Assembly: GCF_030246945.1 (NCBI RefSeq) | Contig: NZ_CP126742.1 | Span: forward strand, 2,232,001 to 2,296,000 | Reading direction: 5' to 3' | From: Microbacterium sp. zg-Y1090 | Lineage (GTDB): Bacteria; Actinomycetota; Actinomycetes; Actinomycetales; Microbacteriaceae | Length of the DNA: 64,000 nucleotides | Part shown: positions 24,292-33,902 of the stretch, piece after piece | Position numbering within the stretch: the first letter of the stretch is position 1 | How the letters are laid out: each line of letters begins with the position of its first letter | Position numbers and translations under genes: made by a program | Notes under the pieces: generated by a model | Database searches by the model: none | Told to the model about the DNA's origin: nothing | The model's input: the letters and a program-made list of their open reading frames with translations, nothing else

Positions 24292-27081
24292 TCAGCCTCG
24301 CGGCTTCTCGACCATCTCGGTGGTTTCGATCTCGTCGCCGATCTGGATGTCGTTGAACTTGCCGAGTCCGATACCGGCCTCGTAGTCCGTGCGCACCTCG
24401 GTGACGTCGTCCTTGAAGCGGCGCAGCGACTCGATCGTCAGGCCGTCGGCGATGACCACGCCGTCGCGGATGACGCGAGCCTTCGCGTTTCGGGTGATCG
24501 TCCCCGAGCGCACGATGACACCGGCGATGTTGCCGACCTTCGAGGAGCGGAACACCTCCCGGATCTCCGCGACGCCCGACTGGACCTCTTCGTACTCCGG
24601 CTTGAGCAGGCCCTTGAGCGACTGCTCCACATCGTCGATCGCGTTGTAGATGACCGAGTAGAACCGGATGTCCACGCCTTCACGCTGAGCACGCTCGCGC
24701 GCCTTGGCATCGGGGCGGACGTTGAACCCGATCACGATCGCGTTGTCGATCGTGGCGAGGTTGACGTCGGACTCGGTCACGGCACCCACACCGCGGTGGA
24801 TGATCCGCAGCTGCACGGAGTCGTCCACCTCGATCTTCAGCAGCGACTCCTCGAGCGCCTCGACGGCACCGGAGACGTCACCCTTGATGATGAGGTTGAG
24901 CGACTCGACCTTGCCCTCCTGCAGAGCGCGGGTGAAGTCCTCGAGCGAGATGCGCTTGCGGGCCTTGGCCAGCTGGGCGTTGCGCTCGGCGGCTTCACGC
25001 TTCTCAGCGATCTGACGGGCGAGGCGGTCCTCTTCGGTCACGATGAACGTGTCGCCGGCGCGGGGCACGGAGTTCAGACCCTGCACCTGCACGGGGCGGG
25101 AGGGGTAAGCCTCCTCGACCGGGTCGCCGTTCTCGTCGACCATGGCACGCACACGGCCGTAGGCGGTGCCTGCGACGATCGCGTCGCCGACGCGCAGCGT
25201 GCCGGACTGGATCAGCACGGTGGCCACCGAGCCGCGGCCCTTGTCGAGCTTCGCCTCGATCGCGACACCACGGGCGGCCTTGTTCGGGTTCGCCGTGAGG
25301 TCCAGACCCGCGTCCGCGGTCAGCAGGACGGCATCCAGGAGCTCCTGGATGTTGGTGCCCTGACGTGCGGAGACGTCGACGAACATGACGTCGCCGCCGT
25401 ACTCCTCGGCGACCAGGCCGTACTCGGTGAGCTGCTGGCGCACCTTCGCCGGGTTGGCGTCGGGCTTGTCGACCTTGTTCACTGCCACGACGATCGGCAC
25501 GCCTGCCGCCTGTGCGTGGTTCAGCGCCTCGACCGTCTGGGGCATGATGCCGTCGTCGGCGGCGACCACGAGGATCGCGAGGTCGGTGACCTGCGCACCA
25601 CGGGCACGCATGGCGGTGAACGCCTCGTGACCGGGGGTGTCGATGAACGTGATCGCGCGCTCGATGCCCTCGTGCTCGGTCCACACCTGGTAGGCACCGA
25701 TGTGCTGGGTGATGCCACCGGCCTCACCGGCGACCACGTTGGTCTGACGGATCGCGTCGAGCAGTCGCGTCTTACCGTGGTCGACGTGACCCATGACGGT
25801 CACGACGGGCGGACGGATCTCGAGGTCGTCTTCGCTCTCGGCTTCGAGCTCGGCGTCGAGGTCCAGACCGAAGCCCTCCAGGAGCTCCTTGTCCTCGTCC
25901 TCGGGCGAGACCATCTGGATCTTGTAGCCCAGCTCCTCGCCGAGCACCTCGAAGGTCGCCTCATCCAGCGACTCGGTGGCCGTGGCCATCTCGCCGAGGT
26001 TGAACAGGATCGTCACCAGCGTGCCGGGCTGCACCGTGTAACCGGTGATGGCCTCGATCTTGTCGGCGAAGTCCGCGATCGACGCGCCGCGGCGCATGCG
26101 GATGATCTCGCCGTTACCGCGCGAGACGTTGACGCCGCCGACGACCGGCGCCGACCGCATCTCGAATTCCTGCCGCTTCGCCCGCCGCGACTTGCGCTGC
26201 TTGGACTTGCCGCCACCCTTGCCGAAGGCGCCGGCGGTGCCACCACCGGGACCACGGCCACGACCGCCGCCGCCACCGGGACGACCGGCGAAGCCACCCG
26301 CGGGCGGACCGCCGGGGCGCTGGAAGCCACCGGGTGCGCCACCGGGACGACCGGGGCCGCCGGGACGCTGCTGGAACGGGGCGCCGGGACGACCGCCGCC
26401 ACCGGGACGACCTGCGCCACCGGGGCGCGGGGCCCCCGGGCGCGGGGCGCCGGGACGCGGTGCCTGCGGACGCGGGATGTTACCGGGCGTGGGGCGCTGC
26501 CCCATGCCCTGCGCCGAGGCGAACGGGTTGTTGCCGGGACGCGGACCGGCGGGACGCTGGCCCATGCCCTGCGAGGAGGCGAACGGGTTGTTTCCTGGAC
26601 GCGGTGCCCCACCGGGGCGCGGGGCGCCGGGAGTCGGGCCGCCGGGAGTGGCGCCACCGGGCTTCGGCGCGGCGTCGGGCGCCTGCGGAGCTGCGGCGGG
26701 CGCAGGCGTGGCTGCGGCCGGCGCTGCCGGAGCGGCGGGGGCCGCCTGCTCGGGAGCGCTCGACGGCGCGGGAGCAGGTGCCGGGGCGGCGGGAGTCGCC
26801 TGTGCTGCCGGTGCCTGCGGCGCCGGAGCGGACGGCGTGGGAGCCGACGGACGCGCGGGGCCGGGGCGGCCGGCCGGGCGAGCCGATGCACCCGGGGCGG
26901 GCGCAGCGGCGGGCTTGGCGCCGTCGGCCTGCAGGGCCTGACGGAGCTTGCGAGCCACGGGGGGCTCGATGGTCGAGGAAGGGCTCTTGACGAACTCGCC
27001 GAGCTCCTTCAGCTTCGCAAGTGCGACCTTGCTGTCGACGCCGAGTTCGGAAGCGATCTCGTGCACGCGTGGTTTTGCCAC
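24292..27081 (-). CDS. infB: Translation initiation factor IF-2
   Basis: The product is 929 residues and delivers initiator tRNA to the 30S subunit using GTP. The N-terminal IF2_N motif ([21 protein letters not shown] split over the first 25 residues) is followed by about 270 residues of Ala/Pro then Gly/Arg/Pro-rich low complexity, typical of high-GC actinobacteria. The G domain begins with Lys437 in [12 protein letters not shown], then DTPGHEAF and [10 protein letters not shown]. Domains II to IV follow. The start is GTG 27081, four bases after AGGAG; that site lies in a hairpin (see 27086-27116). Confidence 0.96.
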   Translation of the reverse strand: MAKPRVHEIASELGVDSKVALAKLKELGEFVKSPSSTIEPPVARKLRQALQADGAKPAAAPAPGASARPAGRPGPARPSAPTPSAPAPQAPAAQATPAAPAPAPAPSSAPEQAAPAAPAAPAAATPAPAAAPQAPDAAPKPGGATPGGPTPGAPRPGGAPRPGNNPFASSQGMGQRPAGPRPGNNPFASAQGMGQRPTPGNIPRPQAPRPGAPRPGAPRPGGAGRPGGGGRPGAPFQQRPGGPGRPGGAPGGFQRPGGPPAGGFAGRPGGGGGRGRGPGGGTAGAFGKGGGKSKQRKSRRAKRQEFEMRSAPVVGGVNVSRGNGEIIRMRRGASIADFADKIEAITGYTVQPGTLVTILFNLGEMATATESLDEATFEVLGEELGYKIQMVSPEDEDKELLEGFGLDLDAELEAESEDDLEIRPPVVTVMGHVDHGKTRLLDAIRQTNVVAGEAGGITQHIGAYQVWTEHEGIERAITFIDTPGHEAFTAMRARGAQVTDLAILVVAADDGIMPQTVEALNHAQAAGVPIVVAVNKVDKPDANPAKVRQQLTEYGLVAEEYGGDVMFVDVSARQGTNIQELLDAVLLTADAGLDLTANPNKAARGVAIEAKLDKGRGSVATVLIQSGTLRVGDAIVAGTAYGRVRAMVDENGDPVEEAYPSRPVQVQGLNSVPRAGDTFIVTEEDRLARQIAEKREAAERNAQLAKARKRISLEDFTRALQEGKVESLNLIIKGDVSGAVEALEESLLKIEVDDSVQLRIIHRGVGAVTESDVNLATIDNAIVIGFNVRPDAKARERAQREGVDIRFYSVIYNAIDDVEQSLKGLLKPEYEEVQSGVAEIREVFRSSKVGNIAGVIVRSGTITRNAKARVIRDGVVIADGLTIESLRRFKDDVTEVRTDYEAGIGLGKFNDIQIGDEIETTEMVEKPRG

Positions 27082-27085
27082 AATT

Positions 27086-27116
27086 CTCCTGTCTGAAGGT
27101 CTGCCCCAGACAGGAG
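27086..27116 (-). promoter_or_regulatory. Ribosome-binding-site hairpin of infB
   Basis: On the minus strand the order is CTCCT-GTCTG-GGG-CAGAC-CTT-CAGAC-AGGAG, then AATT and the GTG start. The outer pairing is a perfect 10-bp stem that buries AGGAG. GTCTG can instead pair with the first CAGAC, which would free AGGAG, so the element is potentially bistable. Confidence 0.65.
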
Positions 27117-27175
27117 CAGACCACTAGTTGCGGACGGGTCTCATTTCGAGCCGTTCACTTTGAGTCCATAGCCGT

Positions 27176-27427
27176 TCAGCCGTTTCGCTGGAAGTGGTTC
27201 TGAAGGGTCTGCGTGTCAAGCGAACCTGACACACGTAGTGCTCGCCCGAAGGCACGGCGCCGGATGGCGGCATCCACGCACTCGTGCGTGCGGTGCACCC
27301 ACGCGCCCCTTCCGGGCATCGATCCTCGTTCGTCCAGGACGACCTGCGAATCGATGGCCACGACTCTGACGAGCGCGGCACGGGGGGCGCGTGCGCGGCA
27401 TCCCACGCACGTTCGAACAGATTCCAT
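27176..27427 (-). CDS. ylxR: YlxR-family RNA-binding protein
   Basis: The product is 83 residues from ATG 27427 (MESVRTCVGC), preceded by GAGGGGG; a farther ATG at 27445 would add six residues. CVGCRARAPRAALVRVV and GRGAWVHRTHECVDAAIRR are the two halves of the DUF448 domain. The place between nusA and infB is the conserved one. The family binds RNA and nucleoids and has been linked to RNase P modulation in other bacteria. Confidence 0.9.
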   Translation of the reverse strand: MESVRTCVGCRARAPRAALVRVVAIDSQVVLDERGSMPGRGAWVHRTHECVDAAIRRRAFGRALRVSGSLDTQTLQNHFQRNG

Positions 27428-27499
27428 CCTACCCCCTCCGTGCATTCCCTCGTCGAGCCGTGTCCCGGGCGCGTCCGGCGGGACGCTCCCGGCGGGTCG

Positions 27500-28486
27500 T
27501 CAGGCCTCGAGGATGCTGTCGGGCTGGATGTCGATCTTGGCGCCTGTCAGCTTGGCCGCCAGACGGGCGTTCTGACCTTCCTTGCCGATCGCCAGCGACA
27601 GCTGGTAATCGGGAACGAGGGCGCGCACGGCCTTGGTGGAGGCGTCGAGGATGAAGCTCGACGTCACCTTCGCCGGCGACAGCGCGTTGGCCACGAATGC
27701 CGCGAGCTCCGGGTTGTAGTCGACGATGTCGATCTTCTCGCCGCCGAGCTCTTCGGTGACCGCGCGCACGCGGCGGCCGAGCTCGCCGATGCACGCACCC
27801 TTGGCGTTGATGGAGGGCTCGGTGGCCGACACCGCGATCTTCGTGCGGTGGCCCGCCTCGCGAGCGAGGGAGACGATCTCCACCAGGCCGGACGCGATCT
27901 CGGGCACCTCGAGGGCGAACAGCTTGCGGACCAGGCCGGGGTGGGTGCGCGACACGGTGATCTGCGGGCCCTTGAGACCCTTCGACACGCTCGTGACGTA
28001 CACACGCAGGCGCGAGCCGTGCGCGTAGGTCTCGCCGGGCACCTGCTCCTCGGGCGGGAGGATGGCTTCGACCGAGCCGAGGTCCACGTGCACCATGCGC
28101 GGGTTGGGGCCCTGCTGCACGACACCGGCGACGATGTCGCCCTCCTTGCCGCGGAACTCTCCCAGCACGGCGTCGTCGGCGATATCGCGCAACCGCTGGC
28201 CGATGACCTGCTTGGCGGCGAAGGCGCCGATGCGGCCGAAGTCGTCGGGGGTGGTCTCCTCTTCGCCGATGACGGCGCCCTCTTCGTCCAGCAGCGGAAC
28301 GTAGATCGCGACGTGACCGGTCTTGCGGTCCAGCTCCACGCGGGTGCCGTCGGGCAGCTCGCCGGTCGGGGAGGTGTGCTTGCCGTATGCGGTGAGGATC
28401 GCCTGCTCGATGATGCGCACCAGCTCGTCGAAGGGGATCTCCTTCTCGCGCTCGATCGTCCTCAACAGTCCGAGATCGATGTCCAC
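27500..28486 (-). CDS. nusA: Transcription termination/antitermination factor NusA
   Basis: The product is 328 residues from GTG 28486, preceded by GGGAGGA. The N-terminal RNA-polymerase-binding domain is seen in the first 120 residues (VDIDLGLLRTIEREKEIPFD), then S1 (EGDIVAGVVQQGPNPRMVHVD), then two KH domains (AREAGHRTKIAVSA and QLSLAIGKEGQNARLAAKLTG). It ends after KH2 without the acidic C-terminal repeats of E. coli NusA, the usual short form in Gram-positives. rimP is not in front of it. Confidence 0.95.
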   Translation of the reverse strand: MDIDLGLLRTIEREKEIPFDELVRIIEQAILTAYGKHTSPTGELPDGTRVELDRKTGHVAIYVPLLDEEGAVIGEEETTPDDFGRIGAFAAKQVIGQRLRDIADDAVLGEFRGKEGDIVAGVVQQGPNPRMVHVDLGSVEAILPPEEQVPGETYAHGSRLRVYVTSVSKGLKGPQITVSRTHPGLVRKLFALEVPEIASGLVEIVSLAREAGHRTKIAVSATEPSINAKGACIGELGRRVRAVTEELGGEKIDIVDYNPELAAFVANALSPAKVTSSFILDASTKAVRALVPDYQLSLAIGKEGQNARLAAKLTGAKIDIQPDSILEA

Positions 28487-28584
28487 GGTGTCCTCCCTAT
28501 TCAGCTTGTCGCGGGGCGCGACGGCGCCTCCGCATCCCTCATACGTTACCGGATGCCGCCCGCGCTCCAGCTGGGAGCCGCACC

Positions 28585-30444
28585 TCAGCGCGCGCAGGTG
28601 TCGAGCACCCGGTCGGCGCGGGCCGCCTCCGCCGGCGTGTCGAGATCGGTCTCCAGCACCGTCTCGCTCCACTGCAGCATCGCCGGCAGCACCTGCGAGC
28701 GCGGTTGCAGGAGGTCCTGGTGTCCCGCGGTGGGGACGACCCAGGTGTAGACGCGCTCGCCCGCTGCGCACAGGTCGTCCACGAGTCGCCGCTGCAGCAC
28801 CGTCGGCAGGACGTCGTCCTGAGCCCCCCACCCGACGAACAGCGGCGTCCCCCACGGCCCCTCGGGCACGTTCTCCGCCAGCCGCTCCCCCAGCGGTCCC
28901 GTCGTCAGATCGGACAGCGTCACCGGCTGATCCTCGGACAGCCCCAGCGCGGTGAGCGCCGAGACCACCACGCCCGGCTCGCTCAGGCAGCGCTGCGAGA
29001 TCTCCCGGATCAGCTGCTCCGCGCCGCGGGCGGCGTAGTCCTCGAGCTGCACGTCCGGATAGGTGTCGGCATAGGGCACCAGCACCCATGACACCATCAC
29101 GGTCAGCAGCGCGTTGGCGTCGCCGGATGCCAGCTCCTCGGCGAGGGCCAGCGGGTCGGCGGCGGGGGCCAGCAGGGCCGTCCCGCGCACGTCGATGCCC
29201 GGGGCGTAGTCGGGGGCGAGCTGCGTCGTCCACAGCGCGGCATGCCCGCCCTGCGAGTGCCCCCACACCAGGGTGCGCGGCGACAGCACGAGATCGTCGT
29301 CGAGCTCTCCCGCCGCCAGCACCGCGTCGAGAGCGGAGCGCGCCTCACCCCGCCCGATGAGGTACGGGAAGTCGCCCGGTGCGCCCTGTCCGCTGTAGTC
29401 GGGGGCGACGACAACCCAGCCGTTGGCGACGGCGCGGTTGACGTCGGGGATCGCCCAGTGCGTGGCTGTGCCGTCGGCCAGGCTCGGCGCGCAGCCGCGC
29501 GCGATGCCGGTGGTGCCGTGGTTCCACACCACCACCGGCCGGGGCCCGCCGGCGGGCTCTTCTGGGACGATGACCAGGGCGCTGCCGACGGCGGGGTCGC
29601 CCAGCGTCGAGCGTGTCGTGTAGAGGATGCGCTGCACGCTCGCCCCGGGCGGGGCGGCGCCGCGGTACTCGTCGGCGCGGATGAGTCTCCCGTGCCCGTC
29701 GGGCACCTCCGCGGGCGGGTCGTAGAAGGCGTCGACCACCGGCGCGCCGTCGGCGAGCCACGAGTTGACCCAGGAGCCGCCGGCGGCCGCGGCGACGAGC
29801 AGCAGCGCGACGGCGTACCGCCCGACCGCCGTCCACACGCGCCGGCGACGTCCGACCGGGCGCGGCTCCGGCGCCGGCGTCTCGGCGCCCTCGGAGACGA
29901 TGGCACGGATGCCGCGCCCCACGAGTGCGGCGCCGAAGACGATCGTGCGGGCACCGAAGAGCACCGCCACCATCAGCACGCTGATGTCAGGCCAGGTCAG
30001 CGCCAGCACCCCGAAGACGATCTGCGTGCCGCCCCAGGCCAGGCTCAGCACGCGCTGGCTCACAGTGCCTCGTCGCAGGGCATCGCCGAGGGACGCGGCA
30101 CCGGCGACGATCAGCAGCACGGCCATCGCGGCGGGCAGTTCCTCCAGCCTGCGACCGAACCAGAACGCCACCGCGAGTCCGCCGATGATCCAGATCGCCC
30201 CGAACAGCCGGCCGTGCCAAGCCCGTTCCCGGCTCGACAACAGCTCCGCCACGCCGGCGGCCACCGCGCTGAGGCCGATGTACACCGCCAGCAGCAGCAG
30301 CGAGGTCAGCGGCCGGAAGACGATGAGCAGACCGAGCGCCACCACGAGCAGCCCGATGGCCAGGAGGGCCGGCGCCGGGGCGCGCACGATGAGGCGGGGC
30401 AGCTCGCCCAGCCTCGCCGTCAGCCCTCTGCCCCGTCCCTGCAC
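28585..30444 (-). CDS. HdeD-like membrane domain fused to a secreted lipase-type alpha/beta hydrolase
   Basis: The product is 619 residues from a GTG 7 nt after TACGCT. Residues 1-200 contain six hydrophobic helices of the HdeD/DUF308 type; a further helix at about 205-222 (YAVALLLVAAAAGGSWV) leads into an extracellular hydrolase of about 390 residues. The nucleophile elbow is GHSQGGHA with Ser397; an earlier VVVWNHGTTGIARGCAPS carries the oxyanion region, AQDDVLP the acid and TAGHQDLL the histidine. The hydrolase resembles secretory lipases (LIP family). Substrate unknown. A gap of 98 bp separates it from nusA. Confidence 0.85.
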   Translation of the reverse strand: MQGRGRGLTARLGELPRLIVRAPAPALLAIGLLVVALGLLIVFRPLTSLLLLAVYIGLSAVAAGVAELLSSRERAWHGRLFGAIWIIGGLAVAFWFGRRLEELPAAMAVLLIVAGAASLGDALRRGTVSQRVLSLAWGGTQIVFGVLALTWPDISVLMVAVLFGARTIVFGAALVGRGIRAIVSEGAETPAPEPRPVGRRRRVWTAVGRYAVALLLVAAAAGGSWVNSWLADGAPVVDAFYDPPAEVPDGHGRLIRADEYRGAAPPGASVQRILYTTRSTLGDPAVGSALVIVPEEPAGGPRPVVVWNHGTTGIARGCAPSLADGTATHWAIPDVNRAVANGWVVVAPDYSGQGAPGDFPYLIGRGEARSALDAVLAAGELDDDLVLSPRTLVWGHSQGGHAALWTTQLAPDYAPGIDVRGTALLAPAADPLALAEELASGDANALLTVMVSWVLVPYADTYPDVQLEDYAARGAEQLIREISQRCLSEPGVVVSALTALGLSEDQPVTLSDLTTGPLGERLAENVPEGPWGTPLFVGWGAQDDVLPTVLQRRLVDDLCAAGERVYTWVVPTAGHQDLLQPRSQVLPAMLQWSETVLETDLDTPAEAARADRVLDTCAR

Positions 30445-30451
30445 CCTTGAA

Positions 30452-30457
30452 AGCGTA
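30452..30457 (-). promoter_or_regulatory. -10 box (TACGCT) of the HdeD-lipase gene, 7 nt before GTG
   Basis: TACGCT, TTCAAGG, then GTG at 30444 on the minus strand. It lies back to back with the box at 30492. Confidence 0.55.
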
Positions 30458-30491
30458 CGCGCGGCCGGCTCGGCGAAACCTGCGCGAGCCC

Positions 30492-30497
30492 TAGGGT
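30492..30497 (+). promoter_or_regulatory. -10 box (TAGGGT) of the DUF1206 gene, 6 nt before GTG
   Basis: TAGGGT, GACCTT, then GTG at 30504; leaderless spacing. Confidence 0.6.
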
Positions 30498-30503
30498 GAC
30501 CTT

Positions 30504-31325
30504 GTGACCGAAGCCGCCCCGCGCCGCGCCGCGCGTGAGATCGCCCACCATCCGGCGGCCCGGCTCGGAGCCCGTGCCGGCTACGCCGCGAACGGCGTGG
30601 TCCATGCCCTGATCGGCGTCATCGCGCTCGTCATCGCCTTCGGCGGCGACGGGGAAGGCGACCAGGCCGGCGCGCTCAAGGCGATCGCCGCCGTGCCACT
30701 GGGCCTTGCCGCCCTCTGGCTGCTCGCTGTGGCCCTGTGGGCGCTGGGCACGTGGCACCTGGCGGAGGGGGTGCTCTCCCGTGACCGCGACGGCGACCTC
30801 AAGGGCGCGGCGAAGAAGTGGGGGCAGCGCGCCTCGGAGTGGGGTCAGGCCGCGGCCTTCATCGCCGTCGGGTCGGTCGCCGCAGCCGTGGCCCTCGGCG
30901 CCCGTCCCGACGGCGAATCCGCCGCGGAGGATGCCAGCCGTGGTGCGCTCACCGTCCCCGGTGGCAGCATCGTGCTGGGGCTGGTGGGGCTCGGCGTGGC
31001 GATCGGCGGCATCTCGTTCATCGTCATGGGATTCCTGCGCAGCTTCCGCAAGAAGATGGACATCCCCGACTCGCCGCTCGGCCACACCGTCACCACCCTC
31101 GGCACCGTCGGATTCATCGCCAAGGGCGCCGCGCTGCTCATCGTCGGCATCCTGCTGCTGATCGCCGCAGTCACGATCGACGCGAGCGCGGCGGGCGGCA
31201 TCGACGGCGCCCTCGACGCGCTGCGCGACATGGTCTTCGGGCAGCTTCTGGTCGCCGCCGTGGGCGCCGGCTTCATCGCGTACGGCGTGTTCTGCGCCTT
31301 CCGCGCCCGCTACGCCTCGCTCTGA
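30504..31325 (+). CDS. DUF1206 membrane protein
   Basis: The product is 273 residues with six membrane helices arranged as three repeats of the DUF1206 hairpin; each repeat begins with a Gly-Tyr/Phe-x-Ala-xx-Gly-type turn (RAGYAANGVVHALIG, EWGQAAAFIAVG, TLGTVGFIAKGAALLIVG). Charged loops such as GFLRSFRKKMDIPDS face the cytosol. Function is unknown. It ends 15 bp before the convergent proS gene, with no clear terminator. Confidence 0.88.
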   Translation: MTEAAPRRAAREIAHHPAARLGARAGYAANGVVHALIGVIALVIAFGGDGEGDQAGALKAIAAVPLGLAALWLLAVALWALGTWHLAEGVLSRDRDGDLKGAAKKWGQRASEWGQAAAFIAVGSVAAAVALGARPDGESAAEDASRGALTVPGGSIVLGLVGLGVAIGGISFIVMGFLRSFRKKMDIPDSPLGHTVTTLGTVGFIAKGAALLIVGILLLIAAVTIDASAAGGIDGALDALRDMVFGQLLVAAVGAGFIAYGVFCAFRARYASL

Positions 31326-31340
31326 GACGCAGCGCCGACG

Positions 31341-33098
31341 TCAGCGGCGGGCGAGGCGCTCGACCGCCTCGGCGGCGGCGACGACCTCGCGCTCACCTGT
31401 GCGACGGTCCCACAGCTCCACCTCACCGGCGGCGGCGCCGCGGCCGACGATCACGATCTGCGGCACGCCGACGAGCTCCGCGTCGCCGAACTTCACGCCC
31501 GGCGAGACCTTCGGACGGTCGTCGTAGAGCACGTCGAACCCGGCGGCCTCGAGATCGGCCGACAGCTTCTCGGCGAGTTCGAACGCGGCGGCGTCGCGAC
31601 CGGTGGCCACGACGTGCACGTCGAACGGGGCCACGGAGGTCGGCCAGATGAGGCCCTTGTCGTCGTTGTTGAGCTCGGCGATGATCGCGAGGATGCGGGT
31701 GATGCCGATGCCGTACGAGCCCATCGTGACGGTGACGAGCTTGCCGTTCTCGTCGAGGACCTTGAGCCCCAGCGCCTCGGCGTACTTGCGGCCGAGCTGG
31801 AAGACGTGCCCGATCTCCATGCCGCGGGCCAGTTCGACCGGGCCGGAGCCGTCGGGGGCGGGGTCGCCGGCGCGCACGGTGGCGACCTCGACGAACCCGT
31901 CGGCGGTGAAGTCGCGGCCGGCGACGAGACGGGCGACGTGCTTCTGGTCGATGTTCGCGCCGGTGATCCACGACGTGCCGTCGACCACGCGGGGGTCGAG
32001 GAAGTAGCGGATGCCGGTGGCGGACTCCTCGCCGAGGATCGGCCCCTTCTCGGACCAGGGTCCGATGTAGCCCTTCACCAGCAGCGGGTTGGCGGCGAAG
32101 TCGGCTTCGGTCGCCTGCTCGACCTCGGCCGGAGCGAACGCGACCTCCACGCGCTTGTCGTCGATGTCGCGGTCGCCGGGGAGCCCGACGACGACCAGCT
32201 CGCGCGTGCCGTCGAGGTGGGTGAGGGCGAGCACGACGTTCTTGAGCGTGTCGGCGGCGGTGTATTCGCCGTCGAGGTGCGCGTTGCAGTGCGCCACGAG
32301 CGTCTCGATGGTGGGGGTGTCCGGGGAGTCGAAGATCACCGGGGCGGGCAGCCCGTCGAACGGGATCGGGTCGGGCGCGACAGTCGTGAACGCCTCGACG
32401 TTGGCGGCGTAGCCGCCGGCGGAGCGCACGAACGTGTCCTCCCCCACCGGGGTCGGGTGCAGGAACTCTTCGGAGCGCGATCCGCCCATGGCGCCGGCAT
32501 CCGCCTGCACGATGACGTACTCCAGGCCCAGACGCTGGAAGATGCGCTCGTACGCGTCACGCTGAGCCTCGTACGAGGCGTCGAGACCCTCGTCGGTGTA
32601 GTCGAACGAGTAGGCGTCCTTCATCGTGAACTCGCGGCCGCGCAGGAGGCCGGCGCGGGGGCGCGCCTCGTCGCGGTACTTGTCCTGGATCTGGTAGATC
32701 GACAGCGGCAGGTCCTTGTACGAGGAGTACAGGTCCTTCACCAGGAGAGTGAAGACCTCTTCGTGCGTCGGAGCGAGCAGATAGTCGGCGCCCTTGCGGT
32801 CCTGCAGGCGGAAGAGGGCATCGCCGTACTCCTCCCAGCGGCCGGTGGCCTCGTAGGGCTCGCGCGGCAGCAGGGCCGGGAAGTGCACCTCGTAGGCGCC
32901 GGCGGCGGCCATCTCCTCGCGGACGATCTGCTCGATCTTTCCCTTGACCCGCAGCCCCAGGGGCAGCCAGGCGAAGACGCCGGGCGCCTGCCGTCGGATG
33001 TAGCCGGCGCGGACGAGCAGCCGGTGGCTCGTGACCTCCGCATCGGCGGGGTCTTCACGGAGCGTGCGGAGGAAGAAGTGCGACAGACGAGTGACCAC
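31341..33098 (-). CDS. proS: Prolyl-tRNA synthetase
   Basis: The product is 585 residues from GTG 33098 ([15 protein letters not shown]), 8 nt after TAGACT. Class II motifs are seen in the first 200 residues ([49 protein letters not shown]). The inserted editing domain (about 225-395) and the C-terminal anticodon domain make it the bacterial three-domain type. [13 protein letters not shown] is motif 3. It charges tRNA-Pro. Confidence 0.95.
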   Translation of the reverse strand: MVTRLSHFFLRTLREDPADAEVTSHRLLVRAGYIRRQAPGVFAWLPLGLRVKGKIEQIVREEMAAAGAYEVHFPALLPREPYEATGRWEEYGDALFRLQDRKGADYLLAPTHEEVFTLLVKDLYSSYKDLPLSIYQIQDKYRDEARPRAGLLRGREFTMKDAYSFDYTDEGLDASYEAQRDAYERIFQRLGLEYVIVQADAGAMGGSRSEEFLHPTPVGEDTFVRSAGGYAANVEAFTTVAPDPIPFDGLPAPVIFDSPDTPTIETLVAHCNAHLDGEYTAADTLKNVVLALTHLDGTRELVVVGLPGDRDIDDKRVEVAFAPAEVEQATEADFAANPLLVKGYIGPWSEKGPILGEESATGIRYFLDPRVVDGTSWITGANIDQKHVARLVAGRDFTADGFVEVATVRAGDPAPDGSGPVELARGMEIGHVFQLGRKYAEALGLKVLDENGKLVTVTMGSYGIGITRILAIIAELNNDDKGLIWPTSVAPFDVHVVATGRDAAAFELAEKLSADLEAAGFDVLYDDRPKVSPGVKFGDAELVGVPQIVIVGRGAAAGEVELWDRRTGEREVVAAAEAVERLARR

Positions 33099-33106
33099 GA
33101 GGAGTA

Positions 33107-33112
33107 AGTCTA
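33107..33112 (-). promoter_or_regulatory. Candidate -10 (TAGACT) of proS, 8 nt before GTG
   Basis: TAGACT, TTACTCCTC overlapping start region, then GTG at 33098 on the minus strand. Spacing is slightly longer than in the other leaderless cases. Confidence 0.45.
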
Positions 33113-33133
33113 CGGATGCCACCTGGGTCGACC

Positions 33134-33139
33134 TACGCT
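33134..33139 (+). promoter_or_regulatory. -10 box (TACGCT) of pcp, 6 nt before GTG
   Basis: TACGCT, GGAGGC, then GTG at 33146. The spacer also looks like a Shine-Dalgarno, but it is too close to the start to serve well. Confidence 0.55.
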
Positions 33140-33145
33140 GGAGGC

Positions 33146-33775
33146 GTGTCCACCGTGCTGCTGACCGGGTTCGAGCCCTTCGCCGATGCCGCCGTCAACC
33201 CGAGCGCGGAGGCGGTGCATCTGGCGGCCGATCGCTGGGAGGGGCCGGAGACGCTCGTGACGGCGGTGCTGCCGGTGACCTTCGACGGCGCCGCATCGCG
33301 CCTGCGCGAGCTCATCGCGGAGCATTCCCCCGGCGTGGTCGTCGCGGCCGGACTCGCCGGCGGTCGGCGCGCCATCGGCATCGAGCGCGTCGCGGTGAAC
33401 CTGATCGACGCCCGGATCCCCGACAACGACGGCGCGCAGCCCGTCGACGTGCCGAGCGTGGCGGGCGGCCCGGCCGCGTACTTCGCCACCGTCCCGGTCA
33501 AGGCCATCGTCCGCGCGGTGGCGAGTGCCGGCATCCCCGTCGAGGTCTCCCACACCGCGGGCACGTTCGTCTGCAACCACGTGATGTTCGTGGCGCTGGA
33601 CGAAGCCGCGCACCGGCCCGGCCTGCGCGCGGGCTTCGTGCACGTACCGTGGGCGGACGGCGAGGGCGAACCGTCACTGCCGCTGGAGACCATCGCCGCG
33701 GCGCTGCTCATCGCGGTGCGGACCGCGCTGGACACCGCCGGCGACGTCGCGATGCCGGGCGGCACCCTGCACTGA
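33146..33775 (+). CDS. pcp: Pyroglutamyl-peptidase I
   Basis: The product is 209 residues and removes N-terminal pyroglutamate from peptides. The C15 triad is complete: Glu80 in [10 protein letters not shown], Cys143 in [10 protein letters not shown] and His166 in GFVHVPW. The start [20 protein letters not shown] is the classic family opening. Cytosolic. Divergent from proS. Confidence 0.94.
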   Translation: MSTVLLTGFEPFADAAVNPSAEAVHLAADRWEGPETLVTAVLPVTFDGAASRLRELIAEHSPGVVVAAGLAGGRRAIGIERVAVNLIDARIPDNDGAQPVDVPSVAGGPAAYFATVPVKAIVRAVASAGIPVEVSHTAGTFVCNHVMFVALDEAAHRPGLRAGFVHVPWADGEGEPSLPLETIAAALLIAVRTALDTAGDVAMPGGTLH

Positions 33776-33902
33776 GCGGGCGCGCCGGGGCATCCTGAAG
33801 ACCGTGCAGCCGGCGCGCACGCCGACCGGGAGTCGACGGCGCCTCAGCGCGGACGGTCGGTTCGGCGAGTACGGCCTCTGCTCCGTTGCAACGCTGCGAC
33901 GA

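Noticed and set aside
24796-27096. A 766-codon open frame on the plus strand opposite infB
   Set aside because: It mirrors the infB coding phase and is a by-product of high GC. Its composition is low-complexity Gly/Arg/Thr and it has no family features.
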